A stretch of 64,000 nucleotides of DNA from UBA9611 sp965237595 (GTDB lineage Bacteria > Chloroflexota > Dehalococcoidia > Lucifugimonadales > UBA3495), in NCBI GenBank assembly GCA_965237595.1, contig CBDEFY010000005.1, positions 62,001 through 126,000 on the forward strand, read 5' to 3'. The notes under the pieces were generated by a model. The model had not been told where the DNA came from. It ran no database searches and saw only the letters and a list, made by a program, of their open reading frames with translations. This document shows positions 8,666 to 16,914 of the stretch, piece after piece; the first letter of the stretch is position 1; each line of letters opens with the position of its first letter. The translations under genes were made by a program, and so were the position numbers.

Positions 8666-9874
8666 TTACTTAAGCGAAAGCATCCGGTCCAGGGCCGATT
8701 GGGAATCCCGCTTAATGTCTTCCGGCACGGTAATCTGGTTATGGACCTTGCCTTCCAACAGCCCATCCAGCATCCAGAGGAGGTACGCAGGATGGATGCG
8801 GTACATGGTGGAACACGGGCAGGTGACCGGGTCCAGGCAGAACACTGTCTTATCGGGGTTATTGATTGCCAGGCGGTTGACCAGGCTGACCTCGGTGCCC
8901 ACTCCCCATTTGCTGCCGGCGGGCGCTGAGTTAATTTTCTCGCGGATGTACTCGGTGGACCCAACCATGTCCGCCGCCTGGACAGTCTCCATGGGACATT
9001 CCGGGTGGACCACGATGTTGATATCGGGGTGAAGGGCCCGGGCCGCCTCTATCTGGCCGACGGTGAACCGGGTGTGGACCGAGCAATGGCCTTGCCACAG
9101 CACCATCTTTGCCCGGCGAAGTTGCTCAGGGGTGTTGCCGCCCAGTTTCCGGAAGGGGTTCCAGACCACCATCTCGTCCAGTGGGACTCCCAGTTTCAGA
9201 GCCGTGTTCCGGCCCAGGTGCTGGTCGGGCAGGAAGAAGACACGCCCGGATTGATTGAAGGCCCACTCCACCACCGCAGTGGCATTGGACGAGGTGCATA
9301 CAGCGCCGCCGTTCCGGCCGCAGAGGGCCTTGATCCCGGCGATGCAGTTCATGTAAGTGACGGGCAAGATGCCGCTGGGCCCCAGGACCTCCTCCAGGTC
9401 AGCCCAGGCATCGTCCACATCGTCCATGGGCGCCATGTCGGCCATGGAACAACCGGCGGTGATATTCGGCAGGATCACCTTCTGGTGGGGGGCCGCCAGG
9501 ATGCAGGCGGTCTCCGCCATGAAGTGCACGCCGCAAAAGATGATGTAGTCGGCATCAGAGCGCTTAGCGGCTTCTTTGGACAGCAGGAAGGAGTCGCCCT
9601 GAAAGTCGGCGTACTTGATTACCTCTTCGCGCTGGTAGTGATGGCCCAAGATGGTGACCGAGGCCCCCAGCTTACGACGGTCCTCGCCGATACGCCGGTC
9701 CAATTCCTCGGCGGTGTAGTGTAGATATTCCGAGGGTATTTCCTGCCATCGCACGTTGACGGACAGTTCCTCGGCCAAGGGCTTGGCAGGGAGTTCGTCT
9801 TCGGTTTTACAAAAAGCCGAGTGCTCAAGCTCGGTGATTGGAACGGTTGGCCGGCGGGTTGTAACGCCCATCAA
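8666..9874 (-). CDS. nadA: Quinolinate synthase A
   Basis: A 402-residue [4Fe-4S] enzyme that condenses iminoaspartate with dihydroxyacetone phosphate to quinolinate. Cluster-ligand regions are visible: FCGVHFMAE, GAVCTSSNA and VTCPCSTMYRIHP, together with LGHHYQREEV and HPECPMETV. Its start overlaps the stop of miaB by four bases, so the two genes are translationally coupled. It is somewhat longer than short-form NadA because of a 50-residue N-terminal extension. Confidence 0.97.
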   Translation of the reverse strand: MMGVTTRRPTVPITELEHSAFCKTEDELPAKPLAEELSVNVRWQEIPSEYLHYTAEELDRRIGEDRRKLGASVTILGHHYQREEVIKYADFQGDSFLLSKEAAKRSDADYIIFCGVHFMAETACILAAPHQKVILPNITAGCSMADMAPMDDVDDAWADLEEVLGPSGILPVTYMNCIAGIKALCGRNGGAVCTSSNATAVVEWAFNQSGRVFFLPDQHLGRNTALKLGVPLDEMVVWNPFRKLGGNTPEQLRRAKMVLWQGHCSVHTRFTVGQIEAARALHPDINIVVHPECPMETVQAADMVGSTEYIREKINSAPAGSKWGVGTEVSLVNRLAINNPDKTVFCLDPVTCPCSTMYRIHPAYLLWMLDGLLEGKVHNQITVPEDIKRDSQSALDRMLSLK

Positions 9875-11250
9875 TCGTCGCCTCGACTGTTTACCGGATT
9901 AATCAATTTGGCTTCGACAGCCAATGATCCCTGTAGGGACCAGGGGCTGGAGCGCTCAATCTTCACTGTAACCATCTCACCTTGATGATACGCCTCGTCT
10001 TCAAAGAACACCAGTTTGTTGGAGCGGGTGCGTCCCTGCCACTTCCCCTTCTGGCGGCCCTCCACCAGAATCTCCTCGTAGCCTCCCACAAGTCCAGCGT
10101 TAATCTCGGTCAGGATCTCCTCCTGCACCCGGTCCACACGTTGGCGGCGGCTGGTCTTCTCGATTTCGGGTATACCGTCGTCCATGGTCCGGGAGGCGGT
10201 GGTGCCCGGCCGTGTCGAGTAGGCGGCGCAGTGGACCTTGTCCAGGCGCAACTCCGAGAGCAGGTCCAGGGTTTGCTGGAACTGTTCTTCCGTTTCCCCC
10301 GGGAACCCCACGATGATGTCGGTGCTGATAGCGACATTGGGTATGGTCTCGCGTATCCGGCCGACCAAGTCTACGTATTCGGCCCGGCTGTACTGACGCC
10401 GCATCCGCTCTAGAATCCCGTCGTCTCCCGCCTGCACCGGCAGGTAGATGTGCTCGCAGACCGTGGGCAGGTCCGCCACCGCCTGGACAATGTCTTGGGT
10501 CATGAACTTAGGGTGGGAGGTTAGGAAACGGATGCGCTCGATGCCTTCCACGTCGTTTAGCCGGGTGAACAAATCGGCCAGGCTGGGACTTTCCGGCAGA
10601 TCGTAGCCGTAGGCGTCGACGGTCTGGCCCAGCAGAGTAACTTCTTTCACACCACGGGAAGCCAGCGTCTCCACTTCCTGGGCGACCTCTGCAACGGGAC
10701 GGCTTACCTGGCGGCCGCGGCGATAGGGGATGATGCAGAAGGTGCACATCAGGTCGCAGCCGTGGATGATAGGCACGTGACAGGTGACGTCGGGACGGGT
10801 CGGGGTCAACAGGCCAACGCACCCTTCCCAGTCCACACCCAGCCGCTCTCCCACCATATCCAATACAGGCCCGTACTGCTGGGGCCGCATGAACACGTCC
10901 ACGTAGGGGAAGCGGCGGGCTAACTCGTCGGTCTTGGGCCCCACCATGCAGCCCATGAGGGCCACGATGCGCTGGGGCTGTTTCTTCTTTAGGGGGGCGA
11001 TCCAAGCAAGGTTGCTGACGACTTTATCTTCAGCGCCCTGCCGTACGACGCAGGAGTTGAGCACGATGAGGTCGGCATCGGCGGCCTTCTCCACCGGCTG
11101 CATCCCCATCTGCTCTAGGGCAGCGGCCAAGCGGTCGGAGTCCGCAGTATTCATCTGGCAACCGATGGTCCAGAGATAGTAACTATTCATGGGAAGCGGT
11201 TGGCGATCAGGCGAATGGCCCGGCTTTTCGTTAGCTGAATCGTTAAACAT
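9871..11250 (-). CDS. miaB: tRNA-2-methylthio-N6-dimethylallyladenosine synthase
   Basis: A methylthiotransferase of up to 459 residues. It has the N-terminal UPF0004 domain (GCQMN, LNSCVVRQGAEDKV, LMGCMVG), a radical SAM core with CDLMCTFC (CxxxCxxC) followed by IIPYRRGRQVSRP, and a C-terminal TRAM domain (about residues 390-450). It adds the methylthio group to A37 of tRNAs reading UNN codons. The frame opens at 11250, but ATG 11190 (MNSYYLWTIGCQMN) gives the family N-terminus and is an equally good start; the extra 20 residues are not conserved-looking. It leads the miaB-nadA-nadC group. Confidence 0.93.
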   Translation of the reverse strand: MFNDSANEKPGHSPDRQPLPMNSYYLWTIGCQMNTADSDRLAAALEQMGMQPVEKAADADLIVLNSCVVRQGAEDKVVSNLAWIAPLKKKQPQRIVALMGCMVGPKTDELARRFPYVDVFMRPQQYGPVLDMVGERLGVDWEGCVGLLTPTRPDVTCHVPIIHGCDLMCTFCIIPYRRGRQVSRPVAEVAQEVETLASRGVKEVTLLGQTVDAYGYDLPESPSLADLFTRLNDVEGIERIRFLTSHPKFMTQDIVQAVADLPTVCEHIYLPVQAGDDGILERMRRQYSRAEYVDLVGRIRETIPNVAISTDIIVGFPGETEEQFQQTLDLLSELRLDKVHCAAYSTRPGTTASRTMDDGIPEIEKTSRRQRVDRVQEEILTEINAGLVGGYEEILVEGRQKGKWQGRTRSNKLVFFEDEAYHQGEMVTVKIERSSPWSLQGSLAVEAKLINPVNSRGDD

Positions 11251-11284
11251 CTAGGCGTTTGACTACGACAAATTCAGGAAATAG

Positions 11285-11377
11285 TGGCGGAGGGAATGGG
11301 ATTCGAACCCATGAACCCGCTTTTGACAGGTTAAGCGCTTAGCAGGCGCCCGCACTAGGCCACTATGCGATCCCTCC
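11285..11377 (-). tRNA. tRNA-Ser(GCT), CCA encoded
   Basis: A 93-nt class II tRNA on the minus strand. The acceptor stem is GGAGGGA/TCCCTCC with G73 and an encoded CCA. The anticodon stem GGCGC/GCGCT holds the loop CTGCTAA, anticodon GCT. A long variable arm and GGTTCGAATCC in the T arm are present. Confidence 0.95.
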
Positions 11378-11420
11378 CTGCGCATAGTAGATGTTAACAA
11401 ATGGGCCTATACCCATCAAT

Positions 11421-11450
11421 ACCCGCTGGAACAGGACCCGCTGGAACAGG
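11421..11450. repeat. 15-bp perfect tandem duplication
   Basis: ACCCGCTGGAACAGG occurs twice in a row in the spacer between tRNA-Ser and the Lrp-type gene. It looks like a recent slippage duplication; there are only two units. Confidence 0.9.
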
Positions 11451-11518
11451 CAGACAGGGCGCCGGGATGCCTCATTGTGGGTAGGCCTTCAACTTTAATG
11501 GACACTAACCAGAAATGT

Positions 11519-11537
11519 ATGGTCGAGATTCGACCAT
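11519..11537. promoter_or_regulatory. Palindromic operator candidate upstream of the Lrp-type gene
   Basis: ATGGTCGA-GAT-TCGACCAT is a perfect palindrome with 8-bp arms. It ends 29 bp before the -35 element of the lrp-like promoter, a suitable place for an activator or autoregulator. Lrp/AsnC proteins often bind their own upstream region, so autoregulation is a reasonable inference. Confidence 0.5.
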
Positions 11538-11566
11538 TTGCGCCGACAACCGATAAGATTTCGGTA

Positions 11567-11595
11567 TTGACACCCCTTGGGGCCAATCATATGAT
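11567..11595 (+). promoter_or_regulatory. Sigma70 promoter of the Lrp/AsnC-type gene
   Basis: A consensus TTGACA (11567-11572) and TATGAT (11590-11595) with a 17-bp spacer, 74 bp before the coding start. This is the best match to a sigma70 promoter in the window. Confidence 0.75.
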
Positions 11596-11669
11596 GTTGC
11601 GGGACTCAATGACCCAATGAACGAGCATAACCCAACCAACGGGCCCTCAACCCACGGGGAGTAACACCA

Positions 11670-12110
11670 ATGGACGAACTAGACCGAAAGATAATAGCCC
11701 TGCTGCAACTTGACGGCCGGGCCTCCAACGCCAAGATCGCCCGTGAGGTCGGCGTCAGCGAAGGCACCGTCCGCCGCCGCCTGCGCCGCTTGGTCACCGA
11801 CGACGTGGTCAAGATCATCGCCGTGCCCAACCTGGAAAAGCTTGGCTACGCCACCACCGCCCTCATCGGCCTACAGACCGGCCCCGGCAAGTCCGACGCG
11901 GTGGCCGAGGCCATCGCCAACCTAGAAGAAGCCCATTACGTAGCCATCACCACCGGCGCTTATGACGTGTTCATCTGGGCCGGGCTGGAATCTGCGGAAG
12001 GCCTGGGCAACTTCCTGCGGACCAAGGTCGGCGTCATCGAAGGCGTCCAGCGCACCGAGACCTTCGTGAACCTTTCGATTAAAAAGCGCACCTACGGCCT
12101 GGTCCTCTAG
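11670..12110 (+). CDS. Lrp/AsnC-family transcriptional regulator
   Basis: A 146-residue protein with the normal two-domain layout: an N-terminal winged HTH (LDRKIIALLQLDGRASNAKIA, then VSEGTVRRRLRRL) and a C-terminal RAM effector-binding domain (about 65-140). Such proteins form octamers and sense amino acids. The ATG follows GGGGAGTAACACC. It has its own strong promoter, an upstream palindrome and a strong terminator, so it is monocistronic; the ferredoxin gene behind it has a separate promoter. Confidence 0.92.
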   Translation: MDELDRKIIALLQLDGRASNAKIAREVGVSEGTVRRRLRRLVTDDVVKIIAVPNLEKLGYATTALIGLQTGPGKSDAVAEAIANLEEAHYVAITTGAYDVFIWAGLESAEGLGNFLRTKVGVIEGVQRTETFVNLSIKKRTYGLVL

Positions 12111-12144
12111 CCGAACAAACCCACAGCCAAATCCCGCGACTAGG

Positions 12145-12172
12145 ACCACCGCCGCCCGGGCGGTGGTTTTAA
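12145..12172 (+). terminator. Terminator of the Lrp-type gene
   Basis: ACCACCGCC (12145-12153) pairs with GGCGGTGGT (12159-12167) over a 5-base loop, followed by TTTAATT. Confidence 0.88.
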
Positions 12173-12186
12173 TTAGCTCAGACTTT

Positions 12187-12214
12187 TTGCAAAGGCGCGG
12201 CGCTATGCTATAAT
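12187..12214 (+). promoter_or_regulatory. Sigma70-like promoter of the ferredoxin gene
   Basis: TTGCAA (12187-12192) and a consensus TATAAT (12209-12214) with a 16-bp spacer, about 90 bp before the ferredoxin ATG. Confidence 0.7.
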
Positions 12215-12302
12215 TTTAGTGCGATTTTCCCTGCTGCGCGCAGGCTCGACAGAGCCATTGCGGGCCGGTCCCCATACTTAACTTTAAGAGGAGCCGCTCA
12301 AC

Positions 12303-12572
12303 ATGACCTACATCATCGTCGAACCTTGCGTGGGACTTAAGGATTCGGCCTGTGTCGATGTTTGCCCGGTTGACTGTATCTACACCCGCGACGAAGACGA
12401 CATGTACTACATCAGCCCCGACGAGTGCATCGACTGCGCGGCCTGTGAGCCGGTCTGCCCGGTAACGGCCATCTTCGCCGAGGATGCGGTACCCGCCGAC
12501 ATGACCAAATACATCGCGATAAACTACGACTACTTCAAGAACGTTGATCCCTCTGAGATGAAACGCAAATAA
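12303..12572 (+). CDS. 7Fe-type ferredoxin
   Basis: An 89-residue electron carrier. Cysteines at 9, 17, 21 and 25 and at 42, 45, 48 and 52 give the spacing of [3Fe-4S][4Fe-4S] ferredoxins (N-terminal motif CVGLKDSACVDVCPVDC, second motif CIDCAACEPVCP). The tail is acidic then basic. AGAGGAG precedes the ATG. Its partner enzymes cannot be named from the window; candidates inside it that need electrons include the radical SAM enzyme MiaB. Confidence 0.93.
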   Translation: MTYIIVEPCVGLKDSACVDVCPVDCIYTRDEDDMYYISPDECIDCAACEPVCPVTAIFAEDAVPADMTKYIAINYDYFKNVDPSEMKRK

Positions 12573-12630
12573 AACCGGTCTCCGGTAGCTTTCGTTCACC
12601 GTGGGACCGGTCTCTCTGGACAGACTAAAG

Positions 12631-12667
12631 ATAAAACCTTTAAAGGGTGACCCTTTAAAGGTTTTAT
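12631..12667. terminator. Perfect 17-bp inverted repeat between ferredoxin and aconitase genes
   Basis: ATAAAACCTTTAAAGGG (12631-12647) and its exact complement (12651-12667) flank a TGA loop. The A-rich left arm and T-rich right arm make it work on either strand as a bidirectional intrinsic terminator. The length and perfection are unusual, so a protein-binding or mRNA-stability role is an alternative. Confidence 0.7.
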
Positions 12668-12791
12668 ATCGTCAGGCCGGAACTATAGATCCGGGTTAGG
12701 TGGGATGTTGGGGATGGAAGGTACGCCGCGGGTCTTGTCTGCGGTGGGGTGGAGGATCTAAGTTTCATTTAATTTTTATAGGAGCCATCAT

Positions 12792-15074
12792 ATGAACATC
12801 GATTCAACCCCAGAGTTCGTAACAGAAGCTTACAAGAAGATGGAGCGCAACCTGGCGGTGGTCCGTTCCCGCGTCAACGGTCCCATGGGGCTGGCCGACA
12901 AGCTCCTTCTATCCCACTTGGACGACCCCGCCGGCCAAGAATTGGTGCCGGGGCAGAGCTACCTGTGGGCCCGGCCCGACCGGGTGGTTCTCCAGGACGT
13001 TCTGGGCCAGACCGCCATGCTGCAGTTCATGCAGACCGGCCGAGACAGCGCCGCCGTTCCCACCACCATCCACTGCGACCACCTGATTCAAGCGCGGGTG
13101 GAAGGTGCCCAGGACCTGAAGGAGTCCCTGGCCGAGAACGACGAGGTATACGATTTCCTGCGGTCGGCAGGCGCCAAATACGGCGTCGGATTCTGGGGCC
13201 CGGGGGCCGGCATCATCCACCAAGTCAATCTGGAGCAATACGCCTTTCCCGGCTGCTTGATTATCGGCACCGATTCCCATACCCCCAACGCCGGCGGCTT
13301 GGGCGCTTGTTCCGTTGGCGTGGGCGGGGCCGATGCGGTAGAGGTGATGGCGGGACTTCCCTGGGAGGTCCTTTACCCCAGCCGCATCGGCGTGTTGCTC
13401 ACTGGCGAGTTGAGCGGCTGGACCGCGCCCAAGGACATCATCCTCTACCTGGCCGGCGAACTCACTGTGTCCGGCGGCACCAACGCTATCATCGAGTACT
13501 TCGGCCCGGGCGTTAGCTCCATCAGTTGCACCGGCAAAGCCACCATCGCCAACATGGGCGCCGAGCTGGGCGCCACCACCTCGGTCTTCCCCTTCGACGA
13601 ACCCATGGCGGCCTACCTTCGGGCGACCCACCGGGGCGAACTGGCCCAATTGGCAGCCCAAAACCAGGAGATGCTCCAGTCCGACCCAGAAGTGGTCAAT
13701 GACCCCGGCAGCTACTACGAACGGGTGGTGGAGATTGACCTTTCCAAGCTGGAGCCCCACGTGGTCGGACCCCATTCACCTGACCGGGCCCGGCCCATAT
13801 CGGCCATGGCCGCTGAGGTGAAAGACTCGTCCAACGGGTTCGTGGACCAGATTTCCACTGCCCTTATCGGCAGCTGCACCAATTCTTCATACGAGGACAT
13901 GAGCCGGGCGGCCGACGTAGCTGAGCAGGCCAGCGCCCACGGGATTAAGGTGGCCATCGAGCTGATGGTGACTCCAGGATCGGAGTCGGTGCGGGCCACC
14001 ATTGAACGGGACGGCCAGCTAGAATCGCTGCGGAGCGTGGGCGCAACTGTCTTGGCCAACGCCTGCGGTCCCTGCATCGGCCAGTGGCGGCGCAGCGGAG
14101 CGTCGAACGAGGCCAACACGATCCTCACGTCCTACAACCGCAACTTCCCTCGGCGGAATGACGGGCAGCCCCAGACCATGAATTTTATCACCAGCCCGGA
14201 GATTACCACGGCCTTCGCCCTGGCCGGCAGACTGTCCTTCAACCCCATGACGGACACCCTCACCGACTCCCAAGGAAACCAGGTGAAGCTGGAGCCACCC
14301 AAGCCAGCCCCCGAGGTCCCAGCCACGGGTTTTGATCCGGGCAAGGCCACCTTTATTGCGCCTCCCGAAGACGGCAGCAGCGTGGAGATTGTGGTCAGCC
14401 CTACCAGCGAGCGGTTGCAAATGATGGAGCCTTGGACGGCATGGGATGGGCAGGACGTGGTGGATGCGGCCATTCTCATGAAGGTTTCGGGCAAGTGCAC
14501 CACCGACCACATCTCCCCGGCGGGCCCCTGGCTGAGCCTCCGCGGGCACCTGGACAAGTTCAGCGACAACATGTTCATGGGCGCCACCAACGCCTATACC
14601 GGCGAGGCGGGCCTGGGATTGAACACCATCACCGGCGAAAGCGGCCAGGGCATCTCGGGTCTCGCCCGGCAGTACAAGGCCCAAGACATTAAGTGGGTCG
14701 TTGTGGGAGACAGCAACTACGGAGAGGGCAGCAGCCGGGAGCACGCGGCCCTGTCGCCACGGCTCTTGGGCGGGTCGGCCATCATCGCTCGCAGCTTCGC
14801 CCGCATCCACGAGTCCAATCTCAAGAAGCAGGGCCTCTTGGCACTGACCTTTGAGGACGCCGCCGATTACGACAAAATCCGGGAGGACGACCGCGTCAGC
14901 CTGACGGGCCTCAACGACATGGCCTCGGGCAAACCCGTGCCCTGCACCCTCAATCACAGCGACGGCACGGAAGAAACCATCAACCTGCGCCACTCGTTGA
15001 ACGATGGGCAGATTGGTTGGTTCAAGGCTGGCTCAGCTATGAACTACATCAAGAACGTGGCCGGAGGCCGGTAA
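12792..15074 (+). CDS. Aconitate hydratase, mitochondrial type
   Basis: A 760-residue TCA-cycle enzyme interconverting citrate and isocitrate. The cluster ligands are in GSCTNSSYEDM and NACGPCIGQW; substrate-binding blocks include IGTDSHTPNAGGLG, TTDHISPAGP and GDSNYGEGSSREHAA. Length and order (catalytic domains 1-3, linker, swivel domain) match the mitochondrial-type family rather than AcnA or AcnB. ATAGGAGCCATCAT sets the start at ATG 12792. A strong terminator follows, so it is monocistronic. Confidence 0.96.
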   Translation: MNIDSTPEFVTEAYKKMERNLAVVRSRVNGPMGLADKLLLSHLDDPAGQELVPGQSYLWARPDRVVLQDVLGQTAMLQFMQTGRDSAAVPTTIHCDHLIQARVEGAQDLKESLAENDEVYDFLRSAGAKYGVGFWGPGAGIIHQVNLEQYAFPGCLIIGTDSHTPNAGGLGACSVGVGGADAVEVMAGLPWEVLYPSRIGVLLTGELSGWTAPKDIILYLAGELTVSGGTNAIIEYFGPGVSSISCTGKATIANMGAELGATTSVFPFDEPMAAYLRATHRGELAQLAAQNQEMLQSDPEVVNDPGSYYERVVEIDLSKLEPHVVGPHSPDRARPISAMAAEVKDSSNGFVDQISTALIGSCTNSSYEDMSRAADVAEQASAHGIKVAIELMVTPGSESVRATIERDGQLESLRSVGATVLANACGPCIGQWRRSGASNEANTILTSYNRNFPRRNDGQPQTMNFITSPEITTAFALAGRLSFNPMTDTLTDSQGNQVKLEPPKPAPEVPATGFDPGKATFIAPPEDGSSVEIVVSPTSERLQMMEPWTAWDGQDVVDAAILMKVSGKCTTDHISPAGPWLSLRGHLDKFSDNMFMGATNAYTGEAGLGLNTITGESGQGISGLARQYKAQDIKWVVVGDSNYGEGSSREHAALSPRLLGGSAIIARSFARIHESNLKKQGLLALTFEDAADYDKIREDDRVSLTGLNDMASGKPVPCTLNHSDGTEETINLRHSLNDGQIGWFKAGSAMNYIKNVAGGR

Positions 15075-15110
15075 ACCCTCGGACACGGTTAATCCAGAAT
15101 GGCAAACGTA

Positions 15111-15145
15111 GGGGCGTCCCGATTCGGCGGGACGCCCCTTTTCTT
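15111..15145 (+). terminator. Terminator of the aconitase gene
   Basis: GGGGCGTCCCG (15111-15121) pairs perfectly with CGGGACGCCCC (15128-15138) over a 6-base loop, followed by TTTTCTT. Confidence 0.93.
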
Positions 15146-15184
15146 AATGCAACCAAGATACCGAGAGAACGGTTAATCTATTTG

Positions 15185-15288
15185 TCCGCTCATGGTGAGC
15201 CCGTCGAACCACCGCTTCCCATGGGCCAAAATGCTCTGGACGGGACCTTGGTGGTGCGGCCTCCTTCGACAGGCTCAGGATGAGCGGA
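15185..15288. repeat. 104-bp inverted-repeat element of the CCTTCGAC-GCTCAGG family
   Basis: The left arm TCCGCTCATGGTGAGCCC, then GTCGAACC, is the imperfect complement of the right arm GGCTCAGGATGAGCGGA preceded by CCTTCGACA. Related single arms lie at 18429-18443 and 57893-57911. This is a dispersed non-coding element with palindromic ends that could fold into a long hairpin. Confidence 0.75.
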
Positions 15289-15317
15289 TTGGAGCTTGGA
15301 TAGTGAGCCGGTGCCGT

Positions 15318-16016
15318 CTAACCCAGGGCGTCCAAACAGGCGTCCACGGGCTTGCTGATGCAGGAGAAGATGGGGGTGTCCAACAGGGTGTAGGGCCGGG
15401 CTTTAGACTCCCTCAAGTCCATCACTAGGTCCAGGAAATGGGACGGGTCGTCGGTCTCGAACCCCAACACGAACTCTTGGTCGTCAAGCCCGAAAGAATA
15501 AGCGGTGCTAATCTTCACGTCGGGGTATTTATGCCCGATGACGAAGTGCTCGTTCATCAGTTCTTGGCGTTCGTCCTTGGGCAGTTGGTACCATTCGTGG
15601 GTCTTAACGAAGGGGTAGATGAACAGGTAATTCCGGCCGACGATGCGCATGGTCGAAGCGCCCGTGCCCTCCTGACCTTCATGCTTATGGTCGTCGATAT
15701 AGGGAGAGCGGCGGGTCATGGCCAAGTACGAATGGGGCATGGTCAGGTACCGGGCCAGTTCGGTGTGGTTCACCCTGGCCATTAGCTCGTTGATGGCTTC
15801 CAGGGACTCGCTCACTTTCCACAACATGAAGTCCACCTCGCCGCGGGTGCCCACCAGGCTGTAACTGGACATGGACACGCGGTCGGAGAACTCGCCCAAG
15901 ACCTCCGCAAACTGGGCCTTGCTGTCCTGACGCTCCTTGTCGGGAAGACGGCGCCACTCGGGGTCAACTTTGAAGAATGAGTACTTTACGAAATCTCGCC
16001 TGACTTGCTCAACCAT
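15318..16016 (-). CDS. hemQ: Chlorite dismutase-like coproheme decarboxylase
   Basis: A 232-residue protein of the chlorite dismutase superfamily. The N-terminal half (KYSFFKVDPEWRRLPDKER) and the C-terminal half with YPFVKTHEWYQLP, HFVIGHKYPDVKI and SFGLDDQEFVLGFE match HemQ, which decarboxylates coproheme to haem b in monoderm-type haem synthesis. The conserved His and the WYxLPxxER block are present. True chlorite dismutase is less likely given the length and block pattern. It stands alone on the minus strand. Confidence 0.87.
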   Translation of the reverse strand: MVEQVRRDFVKYSFFKVDPEWRRLPDKERQDSKAQFAEVLGEFSDRVSMSSYSLVGTRGEVDFMLWKVSESLEAINELMARVNHTELARYLTMPHSYLAMTRRSPYIDDHKHEGQEGTGASTMRIVGRNYLFIYPFVKTHEWYQLPKDERQELMNEHFVIGHKYPDVKISTAYSFGLDDQEFVLGFETDDPSHFLDLVMDLRESKARPYTLLDTPIFSCISKPVDACLDALG

Positions 16017-16183
16017 CTATCCGTGCCTCGCAGAAACCGCGAACAAATAAAATAATCGGGAGTATCGAGTTCAATGATAGCAACGCCTCCCTGCTTGTGG
16101 CAATGTAGTACTGGCCCGACTACCAGCCCACCTGAGGTCAGCTTGTCATATCAAGACAAATATTCATTTAATTAAGTCTTATA

Positions 16184-16211
16184 TTGACTTTATTCATTTA
16201 TTTATTATAAT
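16184..16211 (+). promoter_or_regulatory. Sigma70-like promoter in an AT-rich leader of the DUF2089 gene
   Basis: TTGACT (16184-16189) and TATAAT (16206-16211), 16-bp spacer. Just upstream AAGAC and GTCTT (16153-16180) form a spaced inverted repeat that could be an operator. The 100-bp stretch is far more AT-rich than its surroundings. Confidence 0.65.
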
Positions 16212-16238
16212 ATCTTCATATTCTCAAAGGAAGCTGGT

Positions 16239-16601
16239 ATGGCGCAGGATTGGCAACAGCTTACAAGGCTTACCGGAAATCGCCCGGTGTTGGTGGAACG
16301 GGTCAGGCTGGATGCTGAAGACACCGCAATCGAGGGAAGTTTCGAGCTTCCTCCCTTGGCCCGCCTGCCGGGCGACGACCAGATATTTGTCATCGCCTTC
16401 CTCCGCAGTCACGGCTCCATCAAAGAGATGGAGCGGATTTTCGGCATAAGTTACCCCACGGTCAAGAACCGGCTGAACCGCATCGCTGCGCAATTTGAAT
16501 TCGTCGACACCGACCCCCAGCCGCGCCAATCAGAAGTGCTTTCTCAGTTGCAACGGGGGGATATCAACGCGGCTGAAGCCATCGAGAGGCTTTCCTCATG
16601 A
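16239..16601 (+). CDS. DUF2089-family protein
   Basis: A 120-residue protein. Residues 30-90 (LPGDDQIFVIAFLRSHGSIKEMERIFGISYPTVKNRL in pieces) form the DUF2089 HTH-like segment in which a helix-turn-helix follows SIKEMERIFG. The C-terminal LQRGDINAAEAIERL helix is typical of these proteins. The family usually has an N-terminal zinc ribbon, which is missing here. It is probably a DNA-binding regulator. AAAGGAAG precedes ATG 16239, and its stop overlaps the next gene's ATG (ATGA), so the three genes 16239-17349 form one unit. Confidence 0.8.
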   Translation: MAQDWQQLTRLTGNRPVLVERVRLDAEDTAIEGSFELPPLARLPGDDQIFVIAFLRSHGSIKEMERIFGISYPTVKNRLNRIAAQFEFVDTDPQPRQSEVLSQLQRGDINAAEAIERLSS

Positions 16602-16876
16602 TCTGGCCGCCATCAGTCTTGCGGGTGGACTTGAAGAACGAATCCAGGGATTTTCACCTCTGATTACGTCTCTTCGCCATCTGGCCTTTCCTGCTGTTAG
16701 CCGCAGTAGTCCTGGCGCCCCTGGTTCTGGCTGTGGCCATCGTTCTCTGGTGGACCGGCTGGGGGCGGCCGGTGCTCCATTCCGGAGCCATTTTCTTTGC
16801 CATGTTTTGCGCTTTACGGGGACTGGAGATTGACGTCAATGACCGGAAGAAGCACGTTCACGTGAGTTTTCGGTAG
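16598..16876 (+). pseudogene. Small two-helix membrane protein with an in-frame TGA
   Basis: Starts at ATG 16598 inside the stop of the DUF2089 gene. Codons 1-21 encode MIWPPSVLRVDLKNESRDFHL, codon 22 is TGA (16661-16663), and the same frame continues with a strong hydrophobic segment (IWPFLLLAVVVLAPLVLAVAIVL) and a cationic C-terminus ending at TAG 16874-16876, 93 codons in all. The context (DFHL-stop-LRLF) suggests a Trp codon TGG changed to TGA. A product restarting after the stop would keep the membrane helix. Confidence 0.7.
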
Positions 16877-16914
16877 ATTAGACAATTTGACCGGTAATGT
16901 TGGAGGGACTACTT

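Noticed and set aside
11421..11450. Start of a CRISPR-like or satellite array
   Set aside because: Only two adjacent 15-bp units with no spacer and no cas gene; a simple tandem duplication.
12909..14993. Long minus-strand open frames inside the aconitase gene
   Set aside because: They are shadows of a highly GC-biased gene; the plus-strand product matches aconitase over its whole length.
15318..16016. True chlorite dismutase (chlorite detoxification)
   Set aside because: The block pattern and lack of perchlorate genes fit the HemQ branch better; the superfamily is shared.
266..16876. TGA recoded as a sense codon, since several broken genes carry in-frame TGA
   Set aside because: Many intact genes (for example larB, istA, OrfA of ISa) end in TGA with overlapping starts, other broken genes carry TAG or TAA, and frameshifts occur alongside. 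Ordinary nonsense mutation is simpler.
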